The notes below the pieces were generated by a model that made no database searches, was not told the DNA's origin, and worked only from the letters and a program-made list of their open reading frames with translations. From an uncultured Pelagibacteraceae bacterium (GTDB lineage: Bacteria; Pseudomonadota; Alphaproteobacteria; Pelagibacterales; Pelagibacteraceae), in contig CACEIH010000002.1 of the NCBI GenBank assembly GCA_902559565.1, positions 62,001-126,000 of the forward strand: DNA of 64,000 bases, given 5' to 3'. This document shows positions 52,401 to 62,494 of the stretch, piece by piece. Both the position numbers and the translations under genes were made by a program. Numbering within the stretch: position 1 is the stretch's first letter; the number at the start of each line of letters is the position of its first letter.

Positions 52401-53951
52401 TTAATTTCTCCACCACCACATCATGATATTTATTCAATAGAAGATCTAGCTCAGTTAATCTATGATTTAAAACAAATTAATCCAAAAGCTAGAATTGGTG
52501 TTAAGTTAGTTGCATCGTCAGGAGTTGGAACAATTGCTGCAGGAGTAGCAAAGGCAAAAGCAGATATTATTTTAATTTCAGGTCATAATGGTGGAACAGG
52601 AGCAACCCCACAAACAAGTGTTAAGTATGTTGGTATACCTTGGGAAATGGGTCTCACCGAGGCCAATCAGGTTCTCACGCTAAATAATTTAAGACATAAA
52701 GTTACTTTGAGAACAGATGGAGGAATTAAAACTGGTAGAGATGTAGTAATTGCTGCCATGATGGGTGCAGAGGAATATGGAGTTGCAACGACAGCTTTAG
52801 TTGCAATGGGTTGCATTATGGTGAGACAATGTCATTCAAACACTTGTCCTGTAGGAGTTTGTACTCAGGATGAAAAACTGAGAGAGAAATTTACAGGGAC
52901 ACCAGATAAAGTGGTAAATCTGTTTACTTTTATTGCCTCAGAGGTAAGAGAAATCTTAGCAGAACTAGGCTTTAAATCTTTAAATGATGTTATTGGAAGA
53001 ACAGACTTATTGATGCAAGTAAATAAAGGTTCGCCTAATTTGGACGATTTGGATTTGAATCCATTATTTGTTCAGGCTGATCCAGGTAATAACAAAAGAT
53101 ATTGTGAGACCCCAGAAATAAATAAAGTTCCTAGAACATTAGATCAAGAAATTTGGCCAGATATAGAAAAATCATTGGATAAATCTGAAAAGATTGAAAA
53201 AGAATTTATTATTAAAAACACAAATAGAGCAGTTGGCACAAGAATTTCACATTATCTTTATAAAAAGTATGGTTATGAAAAACTTGATGAAAACTTTCTC
53301 ACTTTAAATTTTAAAGGTTCTGCAGGCCAATCATTTGGTGCTTTTGCAGCCAAAGGTTTGAAGCTAAATCTAAAGGGGGATGCAAATGATTATGTTGGAA
53401 AAGGTTTATCAGGTGCAACAATTTCAATAAAACTCTCGGATGAAAGTAATTTAATTTCAAATGAAAATACAATTATTGGGAATACAGTTTTATATGGCGC
53501 TACATCAGGAAAATTATTTGCTGCAGGTCAAGCAGGAGATAGGTTTGCTGTTAGAAACTCTGGTGCTACAACAGTTATAGAAGGATGTGACTCTAATGGA
53601 TGTGAATATATGACAGGAGGAACAGTTGTTATTCTTGGGGATGTAGGAGATAATTTTGCAGCTGGAATGACAGGTGGAATGGCTTTTATCTACGATAAAT
53701 CAAAAGAACTTGAAAAAAAGATAAATCCAGACTCTGTAGTATGGCAAAATGTTGAAACAAATTATTGGATTAATTTTTTAATGAAATTAGTTAAAGAACA
53801 CTTAAAAGAAACTGGATCTCAAATATCAGAAAAAATAATTAAGAATTTTAATGAAGAGGTAAAAAATTTTGTACAGGTTTGCCCAAAAGAAATGTTAAAT
53901 AAGCTTCAAAATCCTATAAGTTTAAAATCAAAAATAAAGCAAGTTAGTTAA
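49446..53951 (+). CDS. gltB: Glutamate synthase large subunit
   Basis: Ferredoxin-like-fold NADPH-GOGAT large subunit: transfers glutamine amide to 2-oxoglutarate. 1501 residues. The glutaminase nucleophile is Cys26 in MEHDSCGVGVIAS, indicating a 25-residue propeptide. Further: the FMN/[3Fe-4S] domain with CHSNTCPVGVCTQD, GGTGATPQTSVKY and the C-terminal GXGXG-repeat domain (GSAGQSFGAFAAKG ... GDVGDNFAAGMTGG). With gltD it forms the only ammonium assimilation step seen in the window. Stop overlaps the convergent hydrolase by eight bases. Confidence 0.96.
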   Translation: MDNYKKNYKLLTENHVYSKDMEHDSCGVGVIASTEGKKSREIVEYGIEALKAVWHRGAVDADGKTGDGAGIHVEIPKDFFIEKIEVTGHDYDNSEICVGMIFLPRNDYASQESCKTIVESELTKNDFSIYGWRQVPVNPKILGEKAFQTMPEIIQVLFKSNDQNLIDKNLERKIYETRKKIENKAFELSLNNFYICSISSKSIIYKGLYLAEAISDFYLDLRDKRFVSRYAIFHQRFSTNTAPSWSLAQPFRAIAHNGEINTYKGNKNWMKVHEQEMSSPLFDNIENLKPVIQKGVSDSAALDNVFELLNKSGQPAPLAKLMLVPDAWSKKNKTLPKSHQQLFNFLNSTMEPWDGPAAIAATDNEWVIAANDRNGLRPLRYAITKDKMLFAGSETGMIELNEKKILSKGRLGPGEIIGVRLEKGKIFSNDQIKDYLAKEFKHFNSQIIDLDEKLPISNEQNNFEGENLRRRQYTFGISLEDLELILHPMAEDAKEATGSMGDDTPLAVLSDKYRPLYHFFRQNFSQVTNPPIDSLRENKVMSLKTRFGNLGNILDFDTLTKENIYVLNSPILSNSQFNKFINFFGKNSINIDCTFSKDENLTSAINRIQKEAEIAVRQGVTQLILSDKNLSTEKLPMPMLLCVGAINTFLIGKKLRGYVSINVQSGEALDTHSFATLIGVGATTVNPYLAFDCLYQRYSKKLFGQFSFDECIQRYIKSVNAGLLKIMSKMGISVLSSYRGGCNFETVGLSRTVVDDYFPGITSKISGIGLTGIEKKIREIHKEAFESTETVLPIGGIYRYRKNGETHQYQGRLIHLLQSAVGSNSYDAYKKYAEGIYNLPPINLRDLINFRKKKLGPSIELSEVEPIEKILKRFGSGSMSHGALSKEAHETLAIGMNRIKGASCSGEGGEDEKRFKVLDGGDSANSRVKQIASARFGVTVNYLNNCNEIEIKIAQGAKPGEGGQLPGFKVTDEIARLRHSTPGVTLISPPPHHDIYSIEDLAQLIYDLKQINPKARIGVKLVASSGVGTIAAGVAKAKADIILISGHNGGTGATPQTSVKYVGIPWEMGLTEANQVLTLNNLRHKVTLRTDGGIKTGRDVVIAAMMGAEEYGVATTALVAMGCIMVRQCHSNTCPVGVCTQDEKLREKFTGTPDKVVNLFTFIASEVREILAELGFKSLNDVIGRTDLLMQVNKGSPNLDDLDLNPLFVQADPGNNKRYCETPEINKVPRTLDQEIWPDIEKSLDKSEKIEKEFIIKNTNRAVGTRISHYLYKKYGYEKLDENFLTLNFKGSAGQSFGAFAAKGLKLNLKGDANDYVGKGLSGATISIKLSDESNLISNENTIIGNTVLYGATSGKLFAAGQAGDRFAVRNSGATTVIEGCDSNGCEYMTGGTVVILGDVGDNFAAGMTGGMAFIYDKSKELEKKINPDSVVWQNVETNYWINFLMKLVKEHLKETGSQISEKIIKNFNEEVKNFVQVCPKEMLNKLQNPISLKSKIKQVS

Positions 53952-54690
53952 TAATTAATTTAAGTTCCCTTTTTAAAAGTCTTAACCAACGAGGTGAGGA
54001 TAAACTATGATCTCCATTTTTTACTACAACCAATTTTTTTTTGGAATTTTGGAATATATTTAAAACTTTTTTTGAATAACTCACTGGTACAGATTTATCT
54101 TTACTACCATGAACCATTGTAACATTAAACTTTTTATTAATTTTCTTATGTAATACTTTATTTTTTCTTCCATCTTTGATTAATTGATAAGTTAAAGGAT
54201 ATTCATAATCACCATGTTTTAAATGAATAATTCCATTCTTTTTTATTTCTCTTTTTTCCTCTTTTTTAAATTTATTCCACATAAGTCTTTCAAGAAATTC
54301 TGGAGCAGATCCTATTCCTAAAAAACCAATTATTTGTTTTTTGAAATACTTAAATTGATTAAGAGAAATCCATGTACCCATACTTGACCCAATTAATATA
54401 ATGTTATTTTTTTTAACAATTTTTTTTATAAGGAGTTTTGTATCATTACTCCATTTTGAGATGTTCCCATTAATAAATTTACCTGAAGACTTACCATGAC
54501 CAGAGTATTCTAGAGCTAAAAAACCAAGTTTATTTCTTTTAGCAAAATTAAAAAAAATCTGAGGTTTTTTACCCTCTAAATTTGACATAAAACCATGTAA
54601 AAAAACAATGTATGTACTATTTTTTTGACTATATTCTAAATATCTAATTTTCTTTTTTTTGCTAATTTTAAAATAATTAAATTTTCTCAT
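53944..54690 (-). CDS. Alpha/beta hydrolase
   Basis: 248 residues of the alpha/beta hydrolase fold: the oxyanion strand YIVFLHGFMSNLEGKK, ALEYSGHGKSSGKF, the nucleophile elbow IGSSMGTWISL (Ser in GSSMG), and the C-terminal acid/His pair MVHGSKDKSVPV and KNGDHSLSSP. No signal peptide. Small YheT/palmitoyl hydrolase-like forms of this kind are common in Alphaproteobacteria; substrate is unknown. Its start lies 44 bases from the divergent glycosyltransferase. Confidence 0.85.
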   Translation of the reverse strand: MRKFNYFKISKKKKIRYLEYSQKNSTYIVFLHGFMSNLEGKKPQIFFNFAKRNKLGFLALEYSGHGKSSGKFINGNISKWSNDTKLLIKKIVKKNNIILIGSSMGTWISLNQFKYFKKQIIGFLGIGSAPEFLERLMWNKFKKEEKREIKKNGIIHLKHGDYEYPLTYQLIKDGRKNKVLHKKINKKFNVTMVHGSKDKSVPVSYSKKVLNIFQNSKKKLVVVKNGDHSLSSPRWLRLLKRELKLIIN

Positions 54691-54734
54691 AAAAGTTTAT
54701 TAGTTAAGTCTATTATTATATAATTAAATATTAA

Positions 54735-55889
54735 ATGTCGTCTAATATAAATGTTTTACAGGTCATACCAAAGTTGGGTTTCGGAGGTGCTGAGACAGGG
54801 TGTTATGATATCGCACATTATCTGCCAGAGAATAATTGTAAATCTTATATTGTTACAAGTGGTGGAGAACTAACAAAATATATTGATAAAAAAAAAGTAA
54901 AATTAATTAAGTTACCAGTTAATACAAAAAATCCTATATTAATATTATTAAATGCAATAATTATAGTAGGTATCATTTTATTTTTTAATATCTCGATAGT
55001 TCATGCTAGAAGTCGAGCACCTGCCTGGTCCTGTTTACTTGCAACAAAACTTACTAAAAGAAAATTTGTAACTACATTTCATGGTACATACAATTTTAGT
55101 GGTAAATTAAAAAAAATTTATAATTCAGTAATGGTAAGATCTGATCTTATAATAGCGGGATCAAATTTTATATTTGCACATATAAAGGAAAATTATTCAG
55201 AGTATTTGAATTCCAAAAGAAAATTTTTAGTAATTTTTAGAGGTATCAATATTGACTATTTTGATTCATCAACGAAGTTGGAGAATGATGAAGAAAAACT
55301 TCTTAAGAAATGGGAAATTAAAAAAGAAAAAAAAATTATTTTATTACCAGGAAGACTTACCCCATGGAAGGGTCAAGAATTATTTATTGAAGCAGTAAAT
55401 TTGACAAATATTGAACTTGGCTATGAAGCTTTTCATGCAATTATATTAGGAAGTGAACAGGGTAGAAATTTATATAAAAAAAAATTAGTTCGTTTGATAG
55501 AACAATTTCGTTTAAATAAACAAATTAAATTTATTGATCAATGTAAAGATATGGCTTTAGCATATCAGGTTTCAGATATAGTAGTTTCTGCTTCCATTGA
55601 ACCAGAAGCATTTGGAAGAGTTGCAGTAGAGGCACAGTCTATGGAAAAATTAATTATTGCAAGCAATATTGGTGGATCAAACGAAACAATAATAAATGAA
55701 AAAACTGGACTTTTATTTGAGTCTGGAAATGCACATTCTTTAAGTCAAAAAATTATAAAAGGAATAACTATGGACGAAAGATCAATTAAATCATTAGGTG
55801 AAGAAGGTAGAAAAAACGTAAAAAAAAAATTTAATGTTGAAAAAATGTGTTTTTCTACTTATTCAGAGTATAAAAGACTATTAAATTAA
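54735..55889 (+). CDS. Glycosyltransferase family 4
   Basis: 384-residue GT-B fold glycosyltransferase acting at the inner face of the membrane, likely in surface polysaccharide or LPS synthesis. The N-terminal Rossmann domain starts VIPKLGFGGAETGCYDIAHY; the nucleotide-sugar domain has LLPGRLTPWKGQELFIEA and EPEAFGRVAVEAQSMEKLIIASNIGGSNE (E-x7-E motif). Its stop is followed directly by the thrS ATG, so it is at the head of the thrS-infC-rpmI unit. Sugar and acceptor are unknown. Confidence 0.88.
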   Translation: MSSNINVLQVIPKLGFGGAETGCYDIAHYLPENNCKSYIVTSGGELTKYIDKKKVKLIKLPVNTKNPILILLNAIIIVGIILFFNISIVHARSRAPAWSCLLATKLTKRKFVTTFHGTYNFSGKLKKIYNSVMVRSDLIIAGSNFIFAHIKENYSEYLNSKRKFLVIFRGINIDYFDSSTKLENDEEKLLKKWEIKKEKKIILLPGRLTPWKGQELFIEAVNLTNIELGYEAFHAIILGSEQGRNLYKKKLVRLIEQFRLNKQIKFIDQCKDMALAYQVSDIVVSASIEPEAFGRVAVEAQSMEKLIIASNIGGSNETIINEKTGLLFESGNAHSLSQKIIKGITMDERSIKSLGEEGRKNVKKKFNVEKMCFSTYSEYKRLLN

Positions 55890-57809
55890 ATGCCAATTAT
55901 AACTTTACCTGATGGAAACAACTTAGAATTTTCAAAAAAAGTTACTGGTTTAGAAGTAGCCGAAAAAATAAGTAAATCACTAGCTAAACAAGCGATGGTG
56001 ATAAGTATTGATGGAGAACTTAAAGATTTAGATTTTTTAATAGAAAAAAATTGTTCAATAAAAATATTTACTTCAAAAAATCCAGAGGGTCTTGAAACCA
56101 TAAGGCACGATACTGCTCATATTCTGGCAATGGCTGTTCAAGAATTATTTCCTGGAACTCAAGTAACGATCGGACCAGTGATAGAAAATGGTTTTTATTA
56201 TGATTTTGCAAGAAAAGAACCTTTTACAGAAGAGGATTTAAAAAATATTGAAGATAAAATGAAACAAATAGTTGATCGTGATGAAAAAACAAAAAGAGAA
56301 GTTTGGGATCGAGAAAAAGCTATTAAGCATTTTAAAAAAAAAGGTGAGATTTATAAAGCAGAATTAATAGAAAATATTCCGAAGGGTGAGGATGTATCAA
56401 TTTATTTTCATGGCAAATGGCACGATTTATGTAGAGGTCCACATTTATCTTCAACTGGAAAAATTGGTAAATATTTCAAATTAACTAAAGTTTCGGGTGC
56501 ATACTGGCGAGGAGATTCAAAAAATGAAATGCTTCAGAGAATATATGGCACTAGCTGGGCCAATCAGAAAGACTTAGATGATTATTTAAAGAGAATAGAA
56601 GAAGCAGAAAAAAGAGATCATAGAAAATTAGGTAAAGAAATGGATTTGTTTCACTTTAGAGAAGAAAGCCCAGGCTCTGTTTTTTGGCATGAAAAAGGTT
56701 GGGCGATATTTCAAAAACTTATTAATTACATGAGAGCAAGACAAGATGCTGCCGGGTATAAAGAGGTAAATACACCAGAAGTTTTGGATAGATTATTGTG
56801 GGAAAAATCTGGTCATTGGGAAAAATATGGAGAAAATATGTATACCTCTGAAACACCAGATGAAAAAGTTTTTGCAATAAAACCAATGAATTGTCCTGGA
56901 CATATACAGGTGTTTAATCAGGGATTAAAAAGCTATAGAGACTTACCATTAAGAATAACAGAGTTTGGAAAAGTTCACCGATATGAGCCCTCAGGCGCAC
57001 TACATGGCTTACTAAGAGTTAGAGCATTTACACAAGATGATGCCCATATTTTTTGTTCGGAAGACCAAATTACAAGCGAATGTTTAAATGTAACAAACTT
57101 AATTTTAGATATTTATAAAGATTTAGGTTTTGAAAATGTAATTTTGAAATATGCTGATAGACCAGAAATTAGAGTTGGAGATGATTTAGTTTGGGATAAA
57201 GCAGAAGCATCATTACTAGAAGCTGTTAAAGCTTCTAAGCTTGAATATAGTGTAAATAAAGGTGAGGGAGCTTTCTATGGTCCAAAAATAGAATTTGTTC
57301 TTAGAGATGCTATTGGTCGTGATTGGCAATGTGGAACTTTACAAGTTGATTTGAATTTGCCTGGCAGACTGGAAGCTTCTTATGTTGATAAAGATGGATC
57401 TAAAAAGGTTCCTGTAATGCTACATAGAGCATTGTTTGGATCATTAGAAAGATTCATTGGTATTTTAATAGAGCATTATGCTGGCAAATTTCCGTTTTGG
57501 ATTTCACCTTTGCAAACAGTTGTAATACCCATCTCTGAAGAATTTGAGGATTACGCAATTAAGGTATGTGATCAAATTAAAGATGCAGGTATTAGTTCGA
57601 TTGTAGACTTAAAAAATCATAATTTAAATTATAAAATAAGGGATCATTCATTAGCAAAAATCCCGCTTTTGTTAATTTGTGGTAAAAAAGAAGTTGACAG
57701 TAACTCAGTAACCATTAGAAGATTGGATTCTAATAAACAAGAAAATATGGAATTAAATTTATTTTTAAAAAAATTCTCAGCTTTGAATAAAGCTCCTTCA
57801 AAAAATTAA
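55890..57809 (+). CDS. thrS: Threonyl-tRNA synthetase
   Basis: Class II synthetase that charges tRNA-Thr. 639 residues: TGS domain (1-62), editing domain with HDTAHILAMAV and HDLCRGPHL, then the catalytic core with MNCPGHIQVFNQGLKSYRDLPLR, GLLRVRAFTQDDAHIFC and LHRALFGSLERFIGILIEHYAG, and the anticodon-binding domain. ATG immediately follows the glycosyltransferase stop; infC starts on the base after its TAA. This is the conserved thrS-infC-rpmI-rplT-pheST order. Confidence 0.96.
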   Translation: MPIITLPDGNNLEFSKKVTGLEVAEKISKSLAKQAMVISIDGELKDLDFLIEKNCSIKIFTSKNPEGLETIRHDTAHILAMAVQELFPGTQVTIGPVIENGFYYDFARKEPFTEEDLKNIEDKMKQIVDRDEKTKREVWDREKAIKHFKKKGEIYKAELIENIPKGEDVSIYFHGKWHDLCRGPHLSSTGKIGKYFKLTKVSGAYWRGDSKNEMLQRIYGTSWANQKDLDDYLKRIEEAEKRDHRKLGKEMDLFHFREESPGSVFWHEKGWAIFQKLINYMRARQDAAGYKEVNTPEVLDRLLWEKSGHWEKYGENMYTSETPDEKVFAIKPMNCPGHIQVFNQGLKSYRDLPLRITEFGKVHRYEPSGALHGLLRVRAFTQDDAHIFCSEDQITSECLNVTNLILDIYKDLGFENVILKYADRPEIRVGDDLVWDKAEASLLEAVKASKLEYSVNKGEGAFYGPKIEFVLRDAIGRDWQCGTLQVDLNLPGRLEASYVDKDGSKKVPVMLHRALFGSLERFIGILIEHYAGKFPFWISPLQTVVIPISEEFEDYAIKVCDQIKDAGISSIVDLKNHNLNYKIRDHSLAKIPLLLICGKKEVDSNSVTIRRLDSNKQENMELNLFLKKFSALNKAPSKN

Positions 57810-58355
57810 GTGGCAGATTTTAAACAAAATTATTTTCAGAGAAGAACCAAAGATCGTGGTCCAAGATCTAATAATAGAATTTCATCTCCTGAAGTTCAGG
57901 TAATTACTAACGATGGAGAAAATTTGGGTATTTTAAAAACAAATGAGGCAATTTCAAAAGCAAAAAACCAAGGACTCGATTTAATTGAAATAGCTCCTAA
58001 TGCCAATCCTCCAGTTTGTAAAATTATGGATATGGGAAAATTTAAATATGATGCTCAAAAAAAAGCTAACTTAGCAAAAAAGAAACAAAAAATAATTGCT
58101 CTGAAAGAAATTAAAATGAGGCCTGTGACAGAGACTCATGATTATGAGTTTAAAGTTAAGAATGCCAAAAAATTTATTGCTAAGGGAGATAAAGTAAAAT
58201 TCACAATAAGATTTAAAGGTAGAGAGCTTCAACATTCTCATCTTGGAAACGAGCTTATGACTAAAATTAAGGAAGATATGAAAGAGATTGGTAAGGTAGA
58301 ATTACATCCAAAGTTCGATGGAAAACAAATGATAATGGTAATTCAGCCTTTATAG
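57810..58355 (+). CDS. infC: Translation initiation factor IF-3
   Basis: Keeps subunits apart and checks start codons on the 30S subunit. 181 residues with the two domains: NDGENLGILKTNEAISKAKNQGLDLIEIAPNANPPVCKIMD and, after a Lys-rich linker, KEIKMRPVTETHDYEFKVKNAKKF. The GTG start directly after the thrS stop (57807-57809) is forced because no ATG is available upstream; rare starts are typical for infC, where IF-3 proofreads its own initiation codon in E. coli. The rest of the operon follows. Confidence 0.93.
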   Translation: MADFKQNYFQRRTKDRGPRSNNRISSPEVQVITNDGENLGILKTNEAISKAKNQGLDLIEIAPNANPPVCKIMDMGKFKYDAQKKANLAKKKQKIIALKEIKMRPVTETHDYEFKVKNAKKFIAKGDKVKFTIRFKGRELQHSHLGNELMTKIKEDMKEIGKVELHPKFDGKQMIMVIQPL

Positions 58356-58408
58356 TCAGTAATATTTGTTGTAAATTTATTACATTCTTTGTATAACCTC
58401 GCACAATT

Positions 58409-58615
58409 ATGCCAAAATTAAAGACAAAAAGCTCAGCAAAAAAAAGATTTAAAATATCAGCCAGAGGCAAGGTAATAATGGCTCAAGCAGGTAAGAGACA
58501 TGGTATGATTAAAAGAACAAATTCTCAAATTAGAAAATTAAGAGGCACTACTACGATGTCAAAACAGGATGGTAAAATTGTAAAATCGTACATGCCTTAC
58601 AGCTTAAGAGGTTAA
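58409..58615 (+). CDS. rpmI: 50S ribosomal protein L35
   Basis: 68-residue basic ribosomal protein with the typical [22 protein letters not shown] start and the [16 protein letters not shown] middle. Located between infC and rplT as in most bacteria. The 53-base gap from infC may carry the site for regulation by L20, known from other bacteria; no clear structure was recognised by eye. Confidence 0.94.
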   Translation: MPKLKTKSSAKKRFKISARGKVIMAQAGKRHGMIKRTNSQIRKLRGTTTMSKQDGKIVKSYMPYSLRG

Positions 58616-58616
58616 A

Positions 58617-58973
58617 ATGGCAAGAGTAAAAAGAGGTGTAACTAGTAGAGCAAAACACAAAAAAGTTTTAAAAGCCGTTAAAGGTCAGTGGGGTAGACGA
58701 AAAAATACTATTAGGGTTGCAAAGCAAGCGATGGAAAAAGCAATGCAATACGCCTATAGGGACCGAAGAAACAAAAAAAGGGATTTTAAATCTCTTTGGA
58801 TACAAAGAATAAATGCTGGTGTAAGGGCAGAGGGATTAACGTATTCTAAATTTATCAATGGATTGAATAAATGTGGAATAAAAATCGATAGAAAAATTCT
58901 AGCTGAAATAGCTTACGACAGCCCAGAAGCCTTTAAAACTATTGTTCAAAAAGCACAATCTGCTTTAAATTAA
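58617..58973 (+). CDS. rplT: 50S ribosomal protein L20
   Basis: 118 residues, standard length; starts [19 protein letters not shown] and has the [33 protein letters not shown] block that binds 23S rRNA early in assembly. Begins one base after rpmI. In many bacteria L20 represses its own operon by binding the rpmI leader; that would have to lie in the infC-rpmI gap here. Confidence 0.96.
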   Translation: MARVKRGVTSRAKHKKVLKAVKGQWGRRKNTIRVAKQAMEKAMQYAYRDRRNKKRDFKSLWIQRINAGVRAEGLTYSKFINGLNKCGIKIDRKILAEIAYDSPEAFKTIVQKAQSALN

Positions 58974-59016
58974 TCTTCACTATTGTTTTTATTTGCTGAA
59001 GAAATAATCTGTAAAG

Positions 59017-60084
59017 ATGTCTGATCTTAAAAAAATAAAGGACGAATTTTCAATCAAGCTTAAAGAGAAATTAGATATATCAGAAATAAATGAGATAAAA
59101 TCTAAACTATTTGGAAAAAATGGATTGATCTCTTCTCAATTCAAAAAAATAGGCTCTATTACTGAGAATGAAAGAAAAAAATTTGCATCTGACCTCAATA
59201 TTATCAAAGATGAATTACAAAATTTAATAGATTTAAAAATAAATGAAATACAAAATACAGAAATTAATAAAAGATTAGAAAAAGAAAAAATTGACATAAC
59301 TTTACCTGAAAGAAATTTTGTAAGAGGAAAAATTCATCCCGTCTCACAAACAATTGATGAAATTTCTTCTATCTTTTCTGAAATAGGTTTTAGTGTAGAG
59401 GAAGGACCAGATGTAGAAAATGAGTATAACAATTTTACTGCATTAAATACTCCTGATAATCATCCAGCTAGAGACATGCACGATACTTTTTATCTTGATG
59501 AAAAAAAAGAAAAACTTTTACGAACTCACACATCTCCAGTTCAAGTGAGAACAATGCTTAAAGATAAACCACCTTTTAAAATTATTGCACCGGGAAGAAC
59601 TTATAGATCAGACAGTGACCAAACACACTCTCCAATGTTTCACCAAGTAGAAGGATTACATATTGATAAAAATATTAATATGGGCCATTTAAAAGGATGT
59701 TTAGATTATTTCATAAAAGAATTTTTTGAAGTTGATAAAATTAAAATGAGATTTAGACCAAGTCACTTTCCTTTCACAGAACCATCTGCAGAAGTTGATA
59801 TAGGTTATGAGATGAAAAATGGAAAAATTGTTATCGGAGATGGTGATCAATGGCTTGAGATTCTAGGTTGTGGAATGGTTCATCCAAATGTTTTAAAGAA
59901 TGTAAAAGTTGATCCGTTAAAATACCAAGGTTATGCTTTTGGAATTGGGATTGATAGGTTGGCTATGCTTAAATATGGCATTAATGACCTAAGAGCTTTT
60001 TTTGAATGTGATTACAGATGGTTAAACCATTTTGGTTTTGATCCGCTTGATGTACCAACTAATTATAGAGGTTTAAGTAGATGA
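59017..60084 (+). CDS. pheS: Phenylalanyl-tRNA synthetase alpha subunit
   Basis: Catalytic subunit of the alpha2-beta2 enzyme. 355 residues: N-terminal coiled-coil helices (residues 1-85), class II motif 1 region [28 protein letters not shown], motif 2 [26 protein letters not shown], and motif 3 [22 protein letters not shown]. It overlaps pheT by four bases (ATGA). The 43-base gap after rplT holds no recognisable attenuator hairpin. Confidence 0.96.
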   Translation: MSDLKKIKDEFSIKLKEKLDISEINEIKSKLFGKNGLISSQFKKIGSITENERKKFASDLNIIKDELQNLIDLKINEIQNTEINKRLEKEKIDITLPERNFVRGKIHPVSQTIDEISSIFSEIGFSVEEGPDVENEYNNFTALNTPDNHPARDMHDTFYLDEKKEKLLRTHTSPVQVRTMLKDKPPFKIIAPGRTYRSDSDQTHSPMFHQVEGLHIDKNINMGHLKGCLDYFIKEFFEVDKIKMRFRPSHFPFTEPSAEVDIGYEMKNGKIVIGDGDQWLEILGCGMVHPNVLKNVKVDPLKYQGYAFGIGIDRLAMLKYGINDLRAFFECDYRWLNHFGFDPLDVPTNYRGLSR

Positions 60085-62489
60085 AGATTACATTTGAGTG
60101 GCTTAAAGATCATTTAAACACAAATCTTAAAGAAGATAAACTTTTAGAACAATTAACTAATATTGGTTTGGAGGTAGAAAATGTTGAAAACTCAAATCAA
60201 GGCTTTGATTTATTTAAGGTAGCAAAAATTTTAAAGTCCGAAAAACATCCAAACGCAGATCGTTTAAAAGTTTGTGATGTTGATATTGGAGAAAAAGATT
60301 TAAAAAAAGTTGTATGTGGTGCATCTAATGCTAGAGAAGGTTTAATTACTATATATGCTCCTCCAGGAGCAGTTATTCCAAAAAATAAAGTAAAATTAGT
60401 TGTAGCTAAAATCAGAGGTGTTACTTCTAATGGAATGCTTTGTTCAGAGTCCGAGTTAAATTTATCTGATGCAAGTGAGGGAATTGCTGAGCTTTCATCA
60501 CTAAAATATCAAAAAAGTATTGGAAAGAGTTATTTTCCTAAATCAAATTCTAATATTATAGATTTATCAATAACACCTAATAGACCAGATTGTCTTGGCG
60601 TTAGAGGAATAGCCAGAGACCTTGTGGCATCAGGTTTTGGAAAATTAAAAGAAGTAAAAGAAAAAAAAAATAAATCAACTTTAAAGCAATCAATTAAAGT
60701 TAAAATTAATAAAGAAAAAATTCAAGGCTGTAGTGCTTTCGGTAGTTGTTTAATTACTAATGTAAATAATACTGAAAGTCCTAAATGGTTAAAAGATAAA
60801 TTAATTTCAATCGGTGAAAAACCGATTTCAGCTATTGTTGATATTACAAATTATGTAATGTTTGATATTAACCGTCCATTACATGCATATGATGCTGATA
60901 AAATTGAAAAGGGTATCATAGTTAGAAACTCTAAACCTGGAGAAGAGTTTACTGCTTTAGATAAAAAAAAATATAAATTACAAAATAATATGTGCGTTAT
61001 AAGTGATAATAAAGGTGTTCTAGGATTAGGAGGTATTATTGGTGGCACAAGATCGGGTACTGAATTTGATACTAAAAATGTATTTTTAGAGGCGGCACAC
61101 TTTGACCCTAGATCAATTAGAAGTACTGCAAAAAAATTAAATATTGATACCGATGCAAAATTTAGAAATGAAAGAGGAATTGACCCATTATCCATCGAAG
61201 ATGGTTTAAAAAGAGCAGCATCACTAATTAAAGAGATTTGTGGTGGGGAAATTAGCAAAATAGATATTCAGAAAGTTGAGACTTATAAAAACAAAATTAT
61301 TAAATTTGATACTGATTTATTTGAAAAAATATCTGGATTTAAAATTTCTTATAAAGTAATGAGAAGAATTTTAGAAGATCTTGGTTTTAAAATTAAAAAG
61401 GATAAAAAATATTTAAAATTAACCATCCCATCTTGGAGACCTGATATTTTACAAGAAATAGATATTGTTGAAGAATTGGTAAGAATAAGTGGTTATGATA
61501 AAATAAAAATCTTAAAACCGATCAAAGAAAGAATTAAATCTACTTTAACTCAATCACAAAAACTTTTTCATTTTTTACAAAGAGCAGTTGCATCTAAAGG
61601 ATATCTAGAGGTAATTACTTGGTCATTTACAGATACAAATTATAATAATCATTTTAAAGGTGAGAATAAAGAAATAAAAATCGTAAATCCTATAAGTTCT
61701 GATTTAGGAGTTTTAAGAAATTCAGTATTTTCTAATTTAAGTATGTATTTGAGTAAAAATCTTGATAGGGGTTTCAAAGATCTATCAATATTTGAAATAG
61801 GCCCCATCTTTAAGGGATCTAATCCTGGCGAACAAAGTACTGTAGCTTGTGGCTTGTCAGCTGGTAAAAAAAATAGATTATCTTGGATTGATAATGAGAG
61901 AAATATTGATGTCTTTGATGTTAAAAAAGATGTAATTCAAACTCTAGTTGAGGCAGGGTATAGTTCTGACAAATTTTTTATAGATAATAAAACACCTAAT
62001 TATTATCATCCTGGTAAATCGGGTAGATTATTTTTAAATAAAAGCAAAGATGAAGTAGCAGCTTATTTTGGTGAAATACATCCCAATATTTTAAGAAAGA
62101 TAGACATAAAAACAGAGTCTTTAGTGGGATTTGAAATTTTCCTAGATAATTTAAATTTACCCAAAAAGGCCTTAAAAGATCAAAAAAAAAATTTTTTAGT
62201 TTCTGATTATCAAAAATCAGAGAGAGATTTTGCATTTATAGTTGATAAAAATCTAAGTTCACAAGATTTAATTAATGTCATTTCAAGTACTGATCAAAAT
62301 TTAATAAGAAATGTAAAAGTTTTTGATGTTTATGAAGGTGACAATATACCAGAAAATAAAAAATCTATTGCAATAAGCGTAACAATTCAATCACTAGAAA
62401 AAACATTGAATGATAGTGATTTAGAAAAGATAAATAAATTGATTATTGAAACAGTAGAAAATAAAACTGGTGCTAAAATTCGATCTTAA
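60081..62489 (+). CDS. pheT: Phenylalanyl-tRNA synthetase beta subunit
   Basis: Editing and tRNA-binding subunit. 802 residues, within the usual 780-820. Begins with [12 protein letters not shown] and an OB-fold tRNA-binding domain ([21 protein letters not shown] ... VVCGASN), followed by the B3/B4 editing domain (YDADKI ... [16 protein letters not shown]), the B5 part and the C-terminal ferredoxin-like anticodon domain ending [16 protein letters not shown]. It starts in a four-base overlap with pheS and ends six bases before lepA. Confidence 0.96.
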   Translation: MKITFEWLKDHLNTNLKEDKLLEQLTNIGLEVENVENSNQGFDLFKVAKILKSEKHPNADRLKVCDVDIGEKDLKKVVCGASNAREGLITIYAPPGAVIPKNKVKLVVAKIRGVTSNGMLCSESELNLSDASEGIAELSSLKYQKSIGKSYFPKSNSNIIDLSITPNRPDCLGVRGIARDLVASGFGKLKEVKEKKNKSTLKQSIKVKINKEKIQGCSAFGSCLITNVNNTESPKWLKDKLISIGEKPISAIVDITNYVMFDINRPLHAYDADKIEKGIIVRNSKPGEEFTALDKKKYKLQNNMCVISDNKGVLGLGGIIGGTRSGTEFDTKNVFLEAAHFDPRSIRSTAKKLNIDTDAKFRNERGIDPLSIEDGLKRAASLIKEICGGEISKIDIQKVETYKNKIIKFDTDLFEKISGFKISYKVMRRILEDLGFKIKKDKKYLKLTIPSWRPDILQEIDIVEELVRISGYDKIKILKPIKERIKSTLTQSQKLFHFLQRAVASKGYLEVITWSFTDTNYNNHFKGENKEIKIVNPISSDLGVLRNSVFSNLSMYLSKNLDRGFKDLSIFEIGPIFKGSNPGEQSTVACGLSAGKKNRLSWIDNERNIDVFDVKKDVIQTLVEAGYSSDKFFIDNKTPNYYHPGKSGRLFLNKSKDEVAAYFGEIHPNILRKIDIKTESLVGFEIFLDNLNLPKKALKDQKKNFLVSDYQKSERDFAFIVDKNLSSQDLINVISSTDQNLIRNVKVFDVYEGDNIPENKKSIAISVTIQSLEKTLNDSDLEKINKLIIETVENKTGAKIRS

Positions 62490-62494
62490 AAAAA

